A stretch of 64,000 nucleotides of DNA from NCBI GenBank assembly GCA_026195895.1, contig JAPHRO010000040.1, positions 1 through 64,000 on the forward strand. Reading direction: 5' to 3'. Positions within the stretch are counted from its first letter, which is position 1. Each line of letters opens with the position of its first letter. The position numbers and the translations under genes are program-made. Shown here piece by piece: positions 26,464 through 38,548 of this stretch. Source of the stretch: Gammaproteobacteria bacterium (GTDB lineage Bacteria > Pseudomonadota > Gammaproteobacteria > SZUA-229). A model generated the notes under the pieces. The model saw only the letters and a list, made by a program, of their open reading frames with translations. It searched no databases and had not been told where the DNA came from.

Positions 26464-26919
26464 ATGGACGAAGACGAATACAGAAAAACCTACCAGCAAA
26501 TCACCGAGCTGCAATGCGTATTTGAGAAAGCGTTGTGTTCCCTGCGCTGCAATTGTTCGCAGGGCGAAATGTTTCGCCTGGCGGATCGCCATGGCGTGAC
26601 CTGTAAAAATGCCGACAGTCAGCAAAACTGTGTCGCCCTGCTGAATCATTTGCGCAGCCAGACACGATTTGTTTTCAAAATAAACGAAATCGATGGCCCC
26701 TTCCCGCACAACAAGGAAATTCGGGTGCAGAACGGTGGCTTGCTGGGTATTCAGAAATTGCTCGACGGCGACGCCTCAACAGAGATGGTTGCGGATGTAT
26801 CCAGCGTGGTCGCAACGGCCGTTGAAAAATATGGCAGTGTAGAAAACCTGCCCTATGACCAGATCATGCCGTCGGTGATGGCATTCAAGGCCCGGCCTAA
26901 ACGGCGCAATAAAAAATAA
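26464..26919 (+). CDS. Cysteine-rich unknown protein (151 aa)
   Basis: ATG 26464. The first ~65 residues carry six cysteines (CVFEKALCSLRCNC, then VTCK and QNC), suggesting a metal- or Fe-S-binding site. The remainder is helical and ends in a basic tail (FKARPKRRNKK). No signal peptide, so it is cytoplasmic. I cannot name the family; the cysteine pattern is not that of a standard ferredoxin. Confidence 0.65.
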   Translation: MDEDEYRKTYQQITELQCVFEKALCSLRCNCSQGEMFRLADRHGVTCKNADSQQNCVALLNHLRSQTRFVFKINEIDGPFPHNKEIRVQNGGLLGIQKLLDGDASTEMVADVSSVVATAVEKYGSVENLPYDQIMPSVMAFKARPKRRNKK

Positions 26920-27058
26920 TCGTTGAACACGCGTAGGTCAGTCAGGCAATACCATGGTTAGCGGTATTTATGGGCTATGCAAGTCGCGCTATAAGCAGGG
27001 CTGTGCTGATTAGCAATGCGGGGTAAAATATCGAGCTTACAACTTTTGAGGTGGTTAG

Positions 27059-27376
27059 ATGAAACGAGCAAGAACCGTTGATGAGTACGTGGCTCTGGTT
27101 AAAGATGCCCTGTATGAAGTCGAAGATATGCGCGCCGCAATCGATTTCGATTCCGAAGGTATGGGTGAAGCGCCCAAATTTATTGATGATCTGGAAGATA
27201 CCCTGAAAGGTATTTTTACGTCCATGCAGGAAGGCACTTATTGCTGGCGCACCGGCGATCTGGCTTATATGGAATTCGTGCGCAATATGGATGAATCGGC
27301 TATCCCGTTTCGGACATTGCTGGTGCGCATAAATGATACGCACAAAAATGGCCTGGAAACCGATGACGAAGACTGA
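27059..27376 (+). CDS. Small acidic unknown protein (105 aa)
   Basis: ATG 27059, with GAGGTGG about six bases upstream. The protein is soluble and acidic, starting MKRARTVDEYVALVKDALYE, with a helix-rich body and a GTYCWRTGDLAYMEFVR segment that looks like a conserved core. It resembles short gammaproteobacterial proteins of unknown function. The stop overlaps the start of the Nudix gene, so they are coupled. Confidence 0.7.
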   Translation: MKRARTVDEYVALVKDALYEVEDMRAAIDFDSEGMGEAPKFIDDLEDTLKGIFTSMQEGTYCWRTGDLAYMEFVRNMDESAIPFRTLLVRINDTHKNGLETDDED

Positions 27377-27938
27377 GTCGAATTCCAGTCCCTGGCAGAC
27401 TCTGGAAAGCCGGGATGTATATGAAAATCCCTGGATTAAATTAGAAGAACATCAGGTCATCAATCCCGGCGGGAGTCCCGGTGTTTATGGCAAGGTATGT
27501 TTTAAAAGTCAGGCGGTAGGCATTATTCCCGTTGATGGGCAGGGCAACACCTGGCTGGTCGGGCAGCATCGCTACACGCTCGATGAGTGGTCGTGGGAGA
27601 TTCCCATGGGCGGCTCTCCGCTGGGTGAGGATTGTATGCAGACTGCGCAGCGTGAACTGGAAGAGGAAACCGGTTTAATCGCCGGTGATGTTCAGCAGAT
27701 TATGCATGTACATACTTCGAACTCGATAACCGACGAGCAGGGCTATCTGTTTTTAGCACGTGATCTGAAGCCGGGGCAGCAGCAATTAGAAGATACCGAA
27801 AAAGACCTGCAGCTAAAAAAATTGCCCTTGCTGGACGCGATTGAAATGGCCCAGGATGGTCGGATAACTGACGCCATGAGTGTGGCTGGTTTGCTTTATC
27901 TCGCTTTGAACAGGGATAAATATCCAGGTATGGAATAA
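27363..27938 (+). CDS. Nudix hydrolase (ADP-ribose pyrophosphatase-like)
   Basis: 191 aa from ATG 27363, which overlaps the end of the previous gene. A start at 27333 is possible but less natural. The Nudix box is complete (GGSPLGED...QRELEEETGL), and the segment after it (HTSNSITDEQGYLFLARDL) matches the NUDT5/NudF-type fold. The expected reaction is ADP-ribose to AMP and ribose 5-phosphate, a housecleaning step in NAD metabolism. The exact substrate is inference. Followed by a second Nudix gene 13 bp later. Confidence 0.88.
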   Translation: MTKTESNSSPWQTLESRDVYENPWIKLEEHQVINPGGSPGVYGKVCFKSQAVGIIPVDGQGNTWLVGQHRYTLDEWSWEIPMGGSPLGEDCMQTAQRELEEETGLIAGDVQQIMHVHTSNSITDEQGYLFLARDLKPGQQQLEDTEKDLQLKKLPLLDAIEMAQDGRITDAMSVAGLLYLALNRDKYPGME

Positions 27939-27951
27939 TTCACCAAAGCTA

Positions 27952-28449
27952 ATGTTGCAATACATTCCATTAGCGAATGCCGGTGCTGTTCTTCGTAAAG
28001 CAAAAAAATTAAGGGGTGAATTTGTGCAGCAGAATGATCAGCCCAGGGTGGGCGTCGCCGTTATTGTGCTCAGGCAGGGAAAAGTGTTACTGGGCAGGCG
28101 GATGAAAATGCCGGGACGTAATACCTGGCAATGCCCCGGTGGCTATATGCAGCAGGGTGAATCGGTGTTTGAAAGTGCACGCCGGGAAGTTGCGGAAGCG
28201 TCAGGACTGGTCATCCACAATCTAAATTATGGACCTTATACCAACAATCGTTTTACCAATGGTGGACTGCATACGGTCACGCTCTATGTCGTAGCTGACT
28301 ATATGGGCGGCGAGGCGATTGTAAAAGAGCCGAATGAAATTGAATGCTGGCAGTGGGTTGATATCAATGAAATGCCGCAGCCCCTGTTTTTACCCCTGCA
28401 GAAATTAATGGATAAGCATGGCGACTGGTTTACTGCACTTGGCCAATAA
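27952..28449 (+). CDS. Nudix hydrolase (MTH1/NUDT15-like), box partly degenerate
   Basis: 165 aa. A ~30-residue lead precedes the Nudix domain (VGVAVIVLRQGKVLLGRRM). The box reads GYMQQGES...REVAEASGL: the second Glu of the EE pair, which helps bind the catalytic metal, is Ala. Activity may therefore be reduced or shifted. The family cleans oxidised or non-canonical nucleotides, or acts in nucleotide-sugar metabolism. It is the second of two adjacent Nudix genes, probably one transcript. Confidence 0.82.
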   Translation: MLQYIPLANAGAVLRKAKKLRGEFVQQNDQPRVGVAVIVLRQGKVLLGRRMKMPGRNTWQCPGGYMQQGESVFESARREVAEASGLVIHNLNYGPYTNNRFTNGGLHTVTLYVVADYMGGEAIVKEPNEIECWQWVDINEMPQPLFLPLQKLMDKHGDWFTALGQ

Positions 28450-28450
28450 A

Positions 28451-28810
28451 TTATTTGGCATAACTGAGAAGTGTCTGATAAATAAAATCAGTCAGTGCGG
28501 TATCCAGCTCTAGACTAACTCGCTTAAATTCTTCCGCAATCTTTTTGCCGTCAAAGATGCCGTCAGGCATCATGATAGGCGTCATTTTATAGCTGCCGTC
28601 ACCCGGCTCGCCGTTATCAATTTTATCATGGCTGTAGCCCATTTTTTCTGACCAGCTTATCGAATGTTCGTTAATGTTTTTGTTATAACTGAATTGAAAA
28701 GCAATGGGCTTGTTGTGGTTATCAAACCAGACAAATAAATCATGTTGCTGGTCGCTGAACCAGACGCGATTCTTCTTTGCAGGATGATTTGATCTAATAG
28801 CGCGCAACAT
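28451..28810 (-). CDS. Unknown 119-aa protein convergent with the Nudix genes
   Basis: ATG 28810. The protein is soluble with no signal peptide. The sequence starts basic (MLRAIRSNHPAKKNRVWF) and has a beta-type segment followed by helices. A block around WFDNHNKPIAFQFSYNK looks like a small antiparallel sheet. Nothing recognised. The stop lies one base from the end of the convergent Nudix gene, so the two 3' ends almost touch and a shared terminator is likely absent. Confidence 0.6.
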   Translation of the reverse strand: MLRAIRSNHPAKKNRVWFSDQQHDLFVWFDNHNKPIAFQFSYNKNINEHSISWSEKMGYSHDKIDNGEPGDGSYKMTPIMMPDGIFDGKKIAEEFKRVSLELDTALTDFIYQTLLSYAK

Positions 28811-28861
28811 TGTTGTTGATTATATGGATGTATACGTTTTTCACACAATATATGATACAAA

Positions 28862-28890
28862 TTGAACTATAACTAATACTAACTTATTAA
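28862..28890 (+). promoter_or_regulatory. Sigma-70-type promoter for the suc cluster
   Basis: TTGAAC (28862-28867) and TATTAA (28885-28890) are separated by exactly 17 bp. Transcription would start near 28897, about 30 bp upstream of the sucA ATG at 28927. It faces away from the unknown gene at 28810. No operator for ArcA- or Fnr-type regulation was recognised in this short leader. Confidence 0.5.
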
Positions 28891-28926
28891 ATGTGAAGCA
28901 CTTACACTCATTCAGTCAGGGACCGC

Positions 28927-31785
28927 ATGAGCAACAATAATAAATCAGACATGCAAGCACTCTGGGATAGCGCCATGCTGGATGCCGGTAGTGCTGCCTG
29001 GGTAGAAGGCTTGTATGAGACTTTTCTGCGGAATCCCAATGCTGTTGAAAATCACTGGCGGGAATATTTTGAAACTTTACCCCGGGTTAATGGTTCGGCT
29101 GCAAAAGATATTCCCCACGATGAAATTCGCGAACAATTTCGCCAGCTAACCCAGCGATCGGGGGGGATTCAGGCAGCGCCCCATGGTGCGGCGGCCAGTA
29201 TCAATCTTGAGTATGAGCGTAAACAGGTACAGGTCTTGCAGCTCATCAATGCCTATCGTTTTCGTGGCCATCAGCATGCCCGGCTTGACCCATTGCAGCG
29301 GCCTCTGCGAGAAACTATCGAAGAGCTTGATTTTCGGCATCACGAACTGACCGAGGCCGACCTGCAAACCTCGTTTGATACCGGTTCATTATTCGGTCCA
29401 GAACAGGCGTCGCTGGCTGAAATTCTCAATATTCTTCAGCAAACCTACTGCGGTTCTATTGGTGCAGAATATATGCACATTACCGAAACGGAAGAAAAAC
29501 GCTGGATACAGCAGCGGCTGGAAAGTGTTCGTGGGAAAGCGGATTTAACAGCCGAACAGCAGCACAATATTTTAAGCCGGCTGACGGCGGCCGAAGGTCT
29601 GGAAAAATATTTACACACCAAGTATGTAGGACAGAAGCGTTTTTCTCTGGAAGGTGGTGAAACTCTGATTCCAGTTCTGGATGAAATCATCCGGCGGGCG
29701 GGTGGTAATTATGGCATGAAGGAAGTGGTCATCGCCATGGCGCATCGTGGTCGTTTAAATGTGCTGATTAATATCATGGGTAAAACCCCGAATGATCTGT
29801 TCATGGAATTCGAGGGCCGAAAATCCCATGGTAATTCCGCTGGCGATGTGAAATATCATATGGGTTTTTCATCGGATGTACAGACAGCGGAAGGCGTGGT
29901 GCATCTGGCACTGGCTTTTAATCCGTCACATCTGGAAATTGTTGCACCGGTAGCCGAAGGTGCGGTGCGGGCGCGGCAGGAAAGGCGCGGTGATGCCAAA
30001 GGCGTTGAGGTACTGCCGTTACAAATCCACGGCGATGCCGCTTTTGCTGGCCAGGGGGTAGTGATGGAAACCCTGCAAATGTCTCAGTCCCGAGGGTATT
30101 CAACCAAGGGCACGGTGCATGTCATCATTAATAATCAGATTGGGTTTACTACCAGTAATCTGCTGGATAGTCGTTCTGCTTATTACTGTACCGATGTGGC
30201 CAAAATGGTGGATGCGCCCATTTTCCATGTCAATGCAGACGATCCTGATGCGGCAATTCTGGTGACCCAGATGGCACTGGATTATCGCATGACATTTAAA
30301 AAAGATGTGGTGATCGACATGGTCTGTTATCGACGCCATGGACACAATGAAGCAGACGAGCCGTCGGCGACTCAGCCGATGATGTACAGGAGCATCAACA
30401 GCCTGCCCACTACACGCGCACTCTATGCTGAAAAACTGGTCAGAGAAAAAGTTCTGCTTGCTGATGAAGTGGAAAAAATGATTAGTCGTTTTCGGGATGA
30501 AATGGATGCAGGCCATTGTGTTGTGCCTAACATGATTGAAAACGGCGAAGCCAATTATGCGTTTCATATTGACTGGCATCCCTACGAAAACACTTCGCAT
30601 GCTGCGCCAGCAAAAACAGCGATAAGCATAGAAGATATTCGTTATCTGTCTTCACGTCTTGAACAAATGCCGGAAGATTTTGAGCTGCACCCCAGGGTTG
30701 ATAAAATTATGACCGACCGGCATAAAATGACTGCGGGAGCATTGCCGCTTGACTGGGGCTATGCGGAAATCATGGCTTATGCCTCACTGGTTAATGAAGA
30801 TTATGCGGTGCGTCTTTCCGGCCAGGACTGTGGTCGAGGTACGTTTTTCCATCGCCATGCAGTATGGCATAACCAGCTAGATGGTCGTGCCTATGTGCCG
30901 CTCAGAAACATCAATAAAAAGCAGGCCAATTTTCTGGTTATTGATTCACTGTTGTCAGAAGCCGCAGTGCTGGGTTTTGAATATGGTTATGCCACCGCAG
31001 AGCCGGAAACGCTGGTGATCTGGGAGGCGCAGTTCGGTGATTTTGCCAATTGTGCGCAGGTGGTTATTGACCAGTTTATTGTCGCCGGTGAACAGAAATG
31101 GAACCGGTTATGTGGCCTGGTCATGTTTTTGCCCCATGGTTATGAAGGTCAGGGTGCTGAGCATTCGTCGGCCAGGCTTGAACGTTATTTGCAGCTTTGT
31201 GCGCAGGATAATATTCAGGTTTGTGTGCCTAGCACGCCGGCACAAATGTTTCATTTATTACGCCGTCAGATGGTACGTAAGTATCGCAAGCCGCTGATTA
31301 CCATGACGCCAAAAAGTTTGTTACGGCATAAACTGGCTGTCAGTACACTGGAAGATTTAACGGAGGGCAAGTTTGTAGCGGTATTGCCCGAAGTCGATGA
31401 TATCAATGACAGGGCAGTAAAGCGTGTCATCATGTGCAGTGGCAAAGTGTATTACGATTTACTGGAGAATAGACGTGCGGCTGAGAAAAATGATGTTGCA
31501 ATTATTCGCATCGAAGAATTGTATCCCTTTCCGGCTAAGGCGCTTAACAATGTGTTAAAGCAGTATATGAATGCGAAAGAATTGATCTGGTGTCAGGAAG
31601 AGCCAAAAAACCAGGGCGGCTGGGATTATTTTGAGCCACGTATGGCGGCCAAATTAAAGCACCCCTGTGATGTTCGCTATGTTGGGCGCGAGCCTTCGGC
31701 AGCACCTGCAGTGGGCTCGGCAAAAGTTCATGCACGGCAGCAAAAGTCTCTGGTCGCCGAAGCCCTGGGTATTGAAATTAATTAA
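28927..31785 (+). CDS. sucA: 2-oxoglutarate dehydrogenase E1 component
   Basis: 952 aa, a full-length SucA. The N-terminal targeting segment ([20 protein letters not shown]) is followed by the thiamine diphosphate-binding domain, with [16 protein letters not shown] and the [11 protein letters not shown] region. The transketolase-like C-terminal half contains [17 protein letters not shown]. The enzyme decarboxylates 2-oxoglutarate and transfers succinyl to the lipoyl arm of SucB. It is the first gene of sucA-sucB-lpd-sucC-sucD, reached from a promoter at 28862. sucB follows after 11 bp. Confidence 0.97.
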   Translation: MSNNNKSDMQALWDSAMLDAGSAAWVEGLYETFLRNPNAVENHWREYFETLPRVNGSAAKDIPHDEIREQFRQLTQRSGGIQAAPHGAAASINLEYERKQVQVLQLINAYRFRGHQHARLDPLQRPLRETIEELDFRHHELTEADLQTSFDTGSLFGPEQASLAEILNILQQTYCGSIGAEYMHITETEEKRWIQQRLESVRGKADLTAEQQHNILSRLTAAEGLEKYLHTKYVGQKRFSLEGGETLIPVLDEIIRRAGGNYGMKEVVIAMAHRGRLNVLINIMGKTPNDLFMEFEGRKSHGNSAGDVKYHMGFSSDVQTAEGVVHLALAFNPSHLEIVAPVAEGAVRARQERRGDAKGVEVLPLQIHGDAAFAGQGVVMETLQMSQSRGYSTKGTVHVIINNQIGFTTSNLLDSRSAYYCTDVAKMVDAPIFHVNADDPDAAILVTQMALDYRMTFKKDVVIDMVCYRRHGHNEADEPSATQPMMYRSINSLPTTRALYAEKLVREKVLLADEVEKMISRFRDEMDAGHCVVPNMIENGEANYAFHIDWHPYENTSHAAPAKTAISIEDIRYLSSRLEQMPEDFELHPRVDKIMTDRHKMTAGALPLDWGYAEIMAYASLVNEDYAVRLSGQDCGRGTFFHRHAVWHNQLDGRAYVPLRNINKKQANFLVIDSLLSEAAVLGFEYGYATAEPETLVIWEAQFGDFANCAQVVIDQFIVAGEQKWNRLCGLVMFLPHGYEGQGAEHSSARLERYLQLCAQDNIQVCVPSTPAQMFHLLRRQMVRKYRKPLITMTPKSLLRHKLAVSTLEDLTEGKFVAVLPEVDDINDRAVKRVIMCSGKVYYDLLENRRAAEKNDVAIIRIEELYPFPAKALNNVLKQYMNAKELIWCQEEPKNQGGWDYFEPRMAAKLKHPCDVRYVGREPSAAPAVGSAKVHARQQKSLVAEALGIEIN

Positions 31786-31796
31786 AGAGATTAGCC

Positions 31797-33014
31797 ATGA
31801 CAATAGAAGTTAAAGTTCCCGCTTTACCTGAATCAGTTGCCGATGCAGTCGTCGTTAGCTGGCATAAAAAGGCGGGAGATAGTGTACGACGAGATGAATC
31901 CCTGGTTGATATTGAAACAGATAAGGTCGTGCTGGAAGTGCCTGCACCGGTTGATGGTGTACTGCTGGAAGTTGTTGAACAGGAAGGGGCAAATGTAGTT
32001 GCCGATCAGCTATTGGCAAAATTGGAAGCTGGAGAAGTTGCCGCAGCAACAGAACCAACTGCAGCTGCAGCAGATGTTGTTAGTACAGACTCTGCTGAAT
32101 CTATTATCACGCCCTCGGCAAAAAAAATGATTATTGAAAATAATCTCGATGCAGCGTTGATTCAGGGCAGTGGTAAAGCTGGACGAGTATTAAAAGAAGA
32201 TGTCCAGGCGTTTATGCAACAACAAGCAACACAGCAAACAGCAGTTGAAAAAACGGCAGAAAAAGCCGTTGAGACTCAAGTGCCAGAGAAAGAAATTTTA
32301 CCCGTTTTCGGCGAGCGAATTGAAAAGCGCGTGCCGATGACACGTTTGCGCGCACGGATTGCAGAACGTCTTGTTGAGGCACAGCATACGGCGGCTATCC
32401 TGACAACGTTCAACGAAGTTAATATGCAGCCGGTTATGGATTTGCGTAAAAAATATCAGCAACAGTTTGAAAAGAAATATGGCATTAAGCTTGGCTTTAT
32501 GTCGTTTTTTATTAAGGCAAGCATCGAAGCATTAAAGCGTTTTCCAGGCGTCAATGCATCGATTGATGGCAATGATGTTGTCTATCATGGTTATTTTGAC
32601 ATAGGTGTAGCGGTGTCATCTCCCCGCGGGCTGGTAGTGCCGATTATTCGTAATGCCGATCAAATGAATCTGGCTGAAATTGAAAAAGCAATTGCTGATC
32701 ATGTCGATGCGGCACAGAACAATACTCTTGCAATCGATGATATGATCGGTGGCACATTTACCTTATCCAATGGCGGCATATTTGGTTCATTATTGTCGAC
32801 GCCGATACTCAATCCTCCCCAGAGTGGTATTCTTGGTATGCATAAAATTCAGTCTCGGCCAGTTGTTGAAGGCGAGGCAATTGTTGCAAGGCCGATGATG
32901 TATCTTGCTCTGTCTTATGATCATCGAATTATTGATGGCCGGGAAGCGGTACAGTTTCTGGTTACCATAAAAGATGTGCTGGAAGATCCAGCAAGAATGA
33001 TTATTGGCGTATGA
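31797..33014 (+). CDS. sucB: Dihydrolipoyllysine succinyltransferase (E2)
   Basis: 405 aa. The lipoyl domain has the modified lysine K43 in [10 protein letters not shown] flexible Ala/Glu-rich linker leads to the E3/E1-binding domain ([15 protein letters not shown]). The catalytic domain ends with [13 protein letters not shown], where His376 and Asp380 are the active-site pair. It moves the succinyl group from the lipoyl arm to CoA. Length and order are standard for a gammaproteobacterial SucB. Followed by lpd 26 bp later. Confidence 0.97.
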   Translation: MTIEVKVPALPESVADAVVVSWHKKAGDSVRRDESLVDIETDKVVLEVPAPVDGVLLEVVEQEGANVVADQLLAKLEAGEVAAATEPTAAAADVVSTDSAESIITPSAKKMIIENNLDAALIQGSGKAGRVLKEDVQAFMQQQATQQTAVEKTAEKAVETQVPEKEILPVFGERIEKRVPMTRLRARIAERLVEAQHTAAILTTFNEVNMQPVMDLRKKYQQQFEKKYGIKLGFMSFFIKASIEALKRFPGVNASIDGNDVVYHGYFDIGVAVSSPRGLVVPIIRNADQMNLAEIEKAIADHVDAAQNNTLAIDDMIGGTFTLSNGGIFGSLLSTPILNPPQSGILGMHKIQSRPVVEGEAIVARPMMYLALSYDHRIIDGREAVQFLVTIKDVLEDPARMIIGV

Positions 33015-33034
33015 ATCTAGCTTAATTCTGGTAA

Positions 33035-34489
<1,455 letters not shown>

Positions 34490-34583
34490 ATCATGATGAA
34501 TGATGCTGGCTGGGATAAAATAAAATTAGTACGCATTAACAGTAGAATAACCAGCGGGTATTTCGCAACAGCGGAGTGACATA

Positions 34584-35750
34584 ATGAATTTACATGAATA
34601 CCAGGCCAAACACCTGTTTGAAAATTACGGTATGCCAGTACCACAAAATCGCGTAGTCAGCTCGGCGGGTGATGTGCATGCCGCGATTGATTCTCTTGGC
34701 GGTGATCGTTGGGTGATAAAGGCACAGGTGCATGCAGGTGGTCGAGGTAAGGCGGGTGGCGTGAAGCTGGTTGATTCAATAGATGATGCTTCGCATCATG
34801 TGGGTGAAATGCTGGGAACACGACTGGTTACATATCAAACGGATGCTGATGGTCAGCCGATCAATCGTGTATTGATAGAAGAAACCTGCAATATAGCTAG
34901 TGAACTCTATCTGGGTGCGGTAGTAGACAGAGCAACCCGTCGAGTTGTCATTATGGCGTCTACCGAAGGTGGTGTTGAAATAGAAAAAGTTGCTGCCGAA
35001 TCACCTGAAAAAATTCTTCGTACAACCCTGGATCCGATGTTGGGGCTCATGCCTTTTCAGTGCCGCAAGCTGGCTTTTGGTCTGGGTCTGCAGGATGATC
35101 AGGTCAAGCAATTTACCAAATTACTTTCCGGTCTGGCGAAGCTATTCATTGATAAAGATTTAAGCCTGGTTGAAATTAATCCGCTGGTTGTTACCAGAGA
35201 AGGGGATTTGATCTGTCTGGATGGAAAAATAAATGTCGATGATAATGCGTTATATCGCCAACCGGATTTAATGGAAATGCGTGATGCTTCGCAGGAAGAT
35301 GAACGTGAAAATCGAGCCAAGGAATGGGATTTAAATTACATCGCCCTGGACGGCAGTATTGGTTGCATGGTAAATGGCGCAGGTCTTGCCATGGCAACGA
35401 TGGATTTGATTAAACTACATGGTGGTGACCCGGCAAATTTTCTTGATGTTGGTGGTGGTGCAACCAGGGAACGAGTCGCAGAAGCCTTTAAAATTATTTT
35501 GTCTGACAGCAATGTGAAGACGGTTCTGGTTAATATTTTTGGCGGTATCGTGCGCTGCGATTTGATCGCCGAAGGTATTATCGGTGCGATTGAAGAAGTT
35601 GGTGTGAAGGTGCCAATAGTTGTGCGTCTTGAAGGCAATAATGCAGAACGCGGTTCACAGCTGCTTGAAGACAGTGGATTAAATATTATTGCTGCCCATG
35701 GTTTGACGGAAGCGGCCCAGAAAGCGGTTGCTGCAGCGGAGGGCAAATAA
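34584..35750 (+). CDS. sucC: Succinyl-CoA synthetase beta subunit
   Basis: 388 aa, full length. The ATP-grasp start [16 protein letters not shown] and [15 protein letters not shown] are typical of Suc[14 protein letters not shown] and [11 protein letters not shown] are the C-terminal CoA-ligase half. With SucD it makes ATP or GTP from succinyl-CoA. The 94-bp gap after lpd holds no evident terminator, so transcription probably runs on. The stop is directly followed by the sucD ATG. Confidence 0.97.
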   Translation: MNLHEYQAKHLFENYGMPVPQNRVVSSAGDVHAAIDSLGGDRWVIKAQVHAGGRGKAGGVKLVDSIDDASHHVGEMLGTRLVTYQTDADGQPINRVLIEETCNIASELYLGAVVDRATRRVVIMASTEGGVEIEKVAAESPEKILRTTLDPMLGLMPFQCRKLAFGLGLQDDQVKQFTKLLSGLAKLFIDKDLSLVEINPLVVTREGDLICLDGKINVDDNALYRQPDLMEMRDASQEDERENRAKEWDLNYIALDGSIGCMVNGAGLAMATMDLIKLHGGDPANFLDVGGGATRERVAEAFKIILSDSNVKTVLVNIFGGIVRCDLIAEGIIGAIEEVGVKVPIVVRLEGNNAERGSQLLEDSGLNIIAAHGLTEAAQKAVAAAEGK

Positions 35751-36626
35751 ATGAGTGTTTTAATTAATGCCGAAACAAAAGTTATTTGCCAGGGCTTTAC
35801 CGGAAAACAGGGCACATTTCACTCGGAACAGGCTATTGCCTACGGCACTAAAATGGTGGGCGGGGTTACCCCGGGGAAAGGTGGCCAGATACATCTGGAG
35901 TTGCCGGTATTTAATACTGTTAAGGAAGCGGTAACCAATACTGCAGCAACCGCTTCTGTGATCTATGTGCCAGCTGCTTTCTGTAAAGATTCTATTTTAG
36001 AAGCGGTGGACGCCGGGATTGAACTGATTGTATGCATTACTGAAGGTATTCCAACCCTGGATATGCTGGAAGCAAAAATAGCCGTTGATAATGCGGGCGC
36101 TCGTTTGATTGGCCCGAATTGCCCAGGTATTATTACCCCCGATGAATGCAAGATCGGCATTATGCCCGGCGTTATTCATCAGGCGGGTAAAGTCGGTGTG
36201 GTCTCGCGCTCAGGTACTCTGACTTATGAAGCGGTAAAACAAACTTCGGATTTAGGTTTTGGTCAGACCACCTGCATTGGTATCGGTGGTGATCCTATCC
36301 CCGGAACAAATTTTATTGATTGCCTGCAATTGTTTGAAGAAGACCCTGAAACAGAAGCCATATTAATGGTCGGCGAAATCGGTGGAACTGCCGAGGAAGA
36401 AGCGGCCGAATTTATTCAGACCAATGTCAGCAAGCCGGTGACTGCATTCATTGCGGGCGGTACAGCACCAAAAGGAAAACGAATGGGTCATGCGGGCGCA
36501 ATCATTTCTGGGGGCAAGGGTACCGCGGAAGAGAAATTCACTGCACTGGAAAAAGCTGGCGTTACCACCGTGCGGTCTCCTGCTGATCTGGGCAAAGGTG
36601 TCGCTGATGCCACCGGTTGGAAGTAA
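35751..36626 (+). CDS. sucD: Succinyl-CoA synthetase alpha subunit
   Basis: 291 aa. It has a CoA-binding Rossmann domain ([17 protein letters not shown]) and the phosphohistidine His247 in [11 protein letters not shown]. It carries the transient phospho-intermediate of the reaction. The ATG abuts the sucC stop (TAAATG). It is the last gene of the suc cluster. The ~280-bp space after it has no gene and no clear hairpin terminator. Confidence 0.97.
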   Translation: MSVLINAETKVICQGFTGKQGTFHSEQAIAYGTKMVGGVTPGKGGQIHLELPVFNTVKEAVTNTAATASVIYVPAAFCKDSILEAVDAGIELIVCITEGIPTLDMLEAKIAVDNAGARLIGPNCPGIITPDECKIGIMPGVIHQAGKVGVVSRSGTLTYEAVKQTSDLGFGQTTCIGIGGDPIPGTNFIDCLQLFEEDPETEAILMVGEIGGTAEEEAAEFIQTNVSKPVTAFIAGGTAPKGKRMGHAGAIISGGKGTAEEKFTALEKAGVTTVRSPADLGKGVADATGWK

Positions 36627-36908
36627 AATTATAATTTTTTATCGTGTATAGCCGCCCAGCGATTGATATGATCTCATCCAGCCGATCATTAAATTAATTC
36701 GATAATTCGGATATCTTACGTGAACAATAAAACTCATCTGGCAGGCAAGCTTGTGGAGGATTATATTCTGAGTTCATGGCTTGCATAATCTGTCTCTATT
36801 ATTTTGTCTCAGATACTATTTTCTTGCCAAAAGATTACAGAAAAATGATAGCAGGATTGTATTTTCGTATTAATTTCCAGGCTGATATGTATTTAATATT
36901 GCGGCTTG

Positions 36909-37427
36909 CTATTTGGGGCCAATATTGATTCCCAGTGATAGACGCATTTCCTGACTTCTGTTTTCGGTGACCTGGTGAATCATATCCGGCGGGAAAAACA
37001 CGAACAGGCCTTCTTCCGGCTGTACTTCAATAGTGAAGTTTTTGTATTGTAAAATCAGATTTCCAGAATCCTGGGGGGTTTTCACATAATAAACGGCTGA
37101 CAATAATTCATCATCGTCGTCGTGACGGTGAGCAGTGGTAAGCTGACCATGACCCATGGCGTTAAACCATAAGCCAGCCTTGAGATCAGCTTCATTTTTT
37201 TTAAGGATTTTTGCCGCGTTGCTAATGGCCAGGCTGAGAATCTGCTGAACTTCGGGAATCTTGTCGGAGCTGATATAAATATTTTCATAGCGGCCATTAA
37301 AGTGATGGGTCTTTTTGATGTCTTCATCATTCATATGCTGGATGAAGCCAGTCAGTAATGCAGTATTCATGCTGCCTGCATTCTTATTTCTAGCTGTATG
37401 TAGATTAGGTAGTGGAGTTAAGCTCAT
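36909..37427 (-). CDS. 2OG-Fe(II) oxygenase-like protein
   Basis: 172 aa. The iron-binding facial triad is visible: HRHD (the H-x-D pair near residue 96), then the distal His in DMIHQVTEN. An Arg suited to bind 2-oxoglutarate follows (MRLSLGINIG). The SAVYYVKTPQDSGNLIL strand is typical of the TIGR02466-type putative oxygenases. The family hydroxylates unknown small-molecule or protein targets. It is a single gene, divergent from cmoA. Confidence 0.8.
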   Translation of the reverse strand: MSLTPLPNLHTARNKNAGSMNTALLTGFIQHMNDEDIKKTHHFNGRYENIYISSDKIPEVQQILSLAISNAAKILKKNEADLKAGLWFNAMGHGQLTTAHRHDDDDELLSAVYYVKTPQDSGNLILQYKNFTIEVQPEEGLFVFFPPDMIHQVTENRSQEMRLSLGINIGPK

Positions 37428-37796
37428 AATTATTCTGCTAATGTCATTGTTTACGATAGCGCCTGGTCCTGTTGTTTTAATTATGGTGATTTGCTTATGG
37501 AAAGCAAGAGTATAATTTAACCGGCGGACCTTGAAATCAAAGCGCTTGAACAGGCATCAGCCGGAACTAGTATTAATAGATCCCATCAAATATGAGCTGC
37601 ATCGTCCTGATGAATAATTTGAGCTAAGCTTTCGAGCTGATTCAGTGTAAAATAAGCGATAAATTGCTTATTTAAATCCGGAAATTTCATAATTCGCTAT
37701 GAACATCATCGTATCTCATCCCAAAAACAATGATGGTTATTGCTTTTTCTGCGTGAACTGTTTCTATAATGCCCATTGGGTTAAGAGGTTTTATGG
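37428..37796. other. Intergenic region between oxygenase gene and cmoA
   Basis: No gene is visible in these ~370 bp; frames here are short and not protein-like. It should hold the divergent promoters for both neighbours. An 8-bp inverted repeat AAATAAGC/GCTTATTT (37650-37673) could be a weak hairpin. AAGAGG at about 37782-37787 is the ribosome-binding site of cmoA. Confidence 0.4.
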
Positions 37797-38534
37797 ATGA
37801 GCAAGCATAAAACACAGGATATTTTGTATTCGCAGCCGCTAGAGGCTATCACCGATTTTGTTTTTGATGAGTCCGTTGTTCATGTGTTCAGGGACATGAT
37901 TGGTCGCTCCGTGCCTGGTTACAGCACCCTGTTGTCAATGATTCCAGTGCTGGCCAGACATTACGTCAAAAATAATAGCCGTTGTTATGATCTTGGTTGT
38001 TCTTTGGGCGCATCTACACTTGCTATGCGCCATGGTATTGATGCGCAGGATACGGAAATTATATCTGTTGATAACTCTCCGGCCATGATTGAGCAATGTC
38101 AGCGTTATATCGCTAATGATAAAGCAGTTGTTCCCGTAAAACTGGTTTGCGCAGATATTCGTGATATTTCCGTTATTTGTGCATCTATGGTTGTGATGAA
38201 TTTCACGCTTCAGTTTATCGAGCGGAATGATCGATCGAAATTGCTGGATAGCATTTATCAGGGGCTGAATACGGATGGTGTTTTACTGCTGTCTGAGAAA
38301 ATACATTTTTCAGATGAAGTTGAACAGGAGTGGATGACAGATTTACATCATGAGTTTAAAAAAGCAAACGGTTACAGTGAGCTGGAAATCAGTCAAAAGA
38401 GAAGCGCGCTAGAAAATGTGCTGGTGCCAGAAACAATAGAAAAACATAAACAACGACTAACAAAAGCTGGATTTAGAAAAGTCATTGTCTGGTTTCAGTG
38501 TTTTAATTTTGTTTCTCTGTTAGCAATAAAATAA
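37797..38534 (+). CDS. cmoA: Carboxy-S-adenosylmethionine synthase CmoA
   Basis: 245 aa. The SAM-binding core (CYDLGCSLGASTLAMRH) and the MNFTLQFIE block are diagnostic of CmoA. It makes carboxy-SAM from SAM and prephenate for the wobble modification cmo5U34 of tRNA. cmoB follows 14 bp later, as in most Gammaproteobacteria. Ribosome-binding site AAGAGG is 9 bases upstream. Confidence 0.95.
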   Translation: MSKHKTQDILYSQPLEAITDFVFDESVVHVFRDMIGRSVPGYSTLLSMIPVLARHYVKNNSRCYDLGCSLGASTLAMRHGIDAQDTEIISVDNSPAMIEQCQRYIANDKAVVPVKLVCADIRDISVICASMVVMNFTLQFIERNDRSKLLDSIYQGLNTDGVLLLSEKIHFSDEVEQEWMTDLHHEFKKANGYSELEISQKRSALENVLVPETIEKHKQRLTKAGFRKVIVWFQCFNFVSLLAIK

Positions 38535-38548
38535 CAAGTAATGTAAAA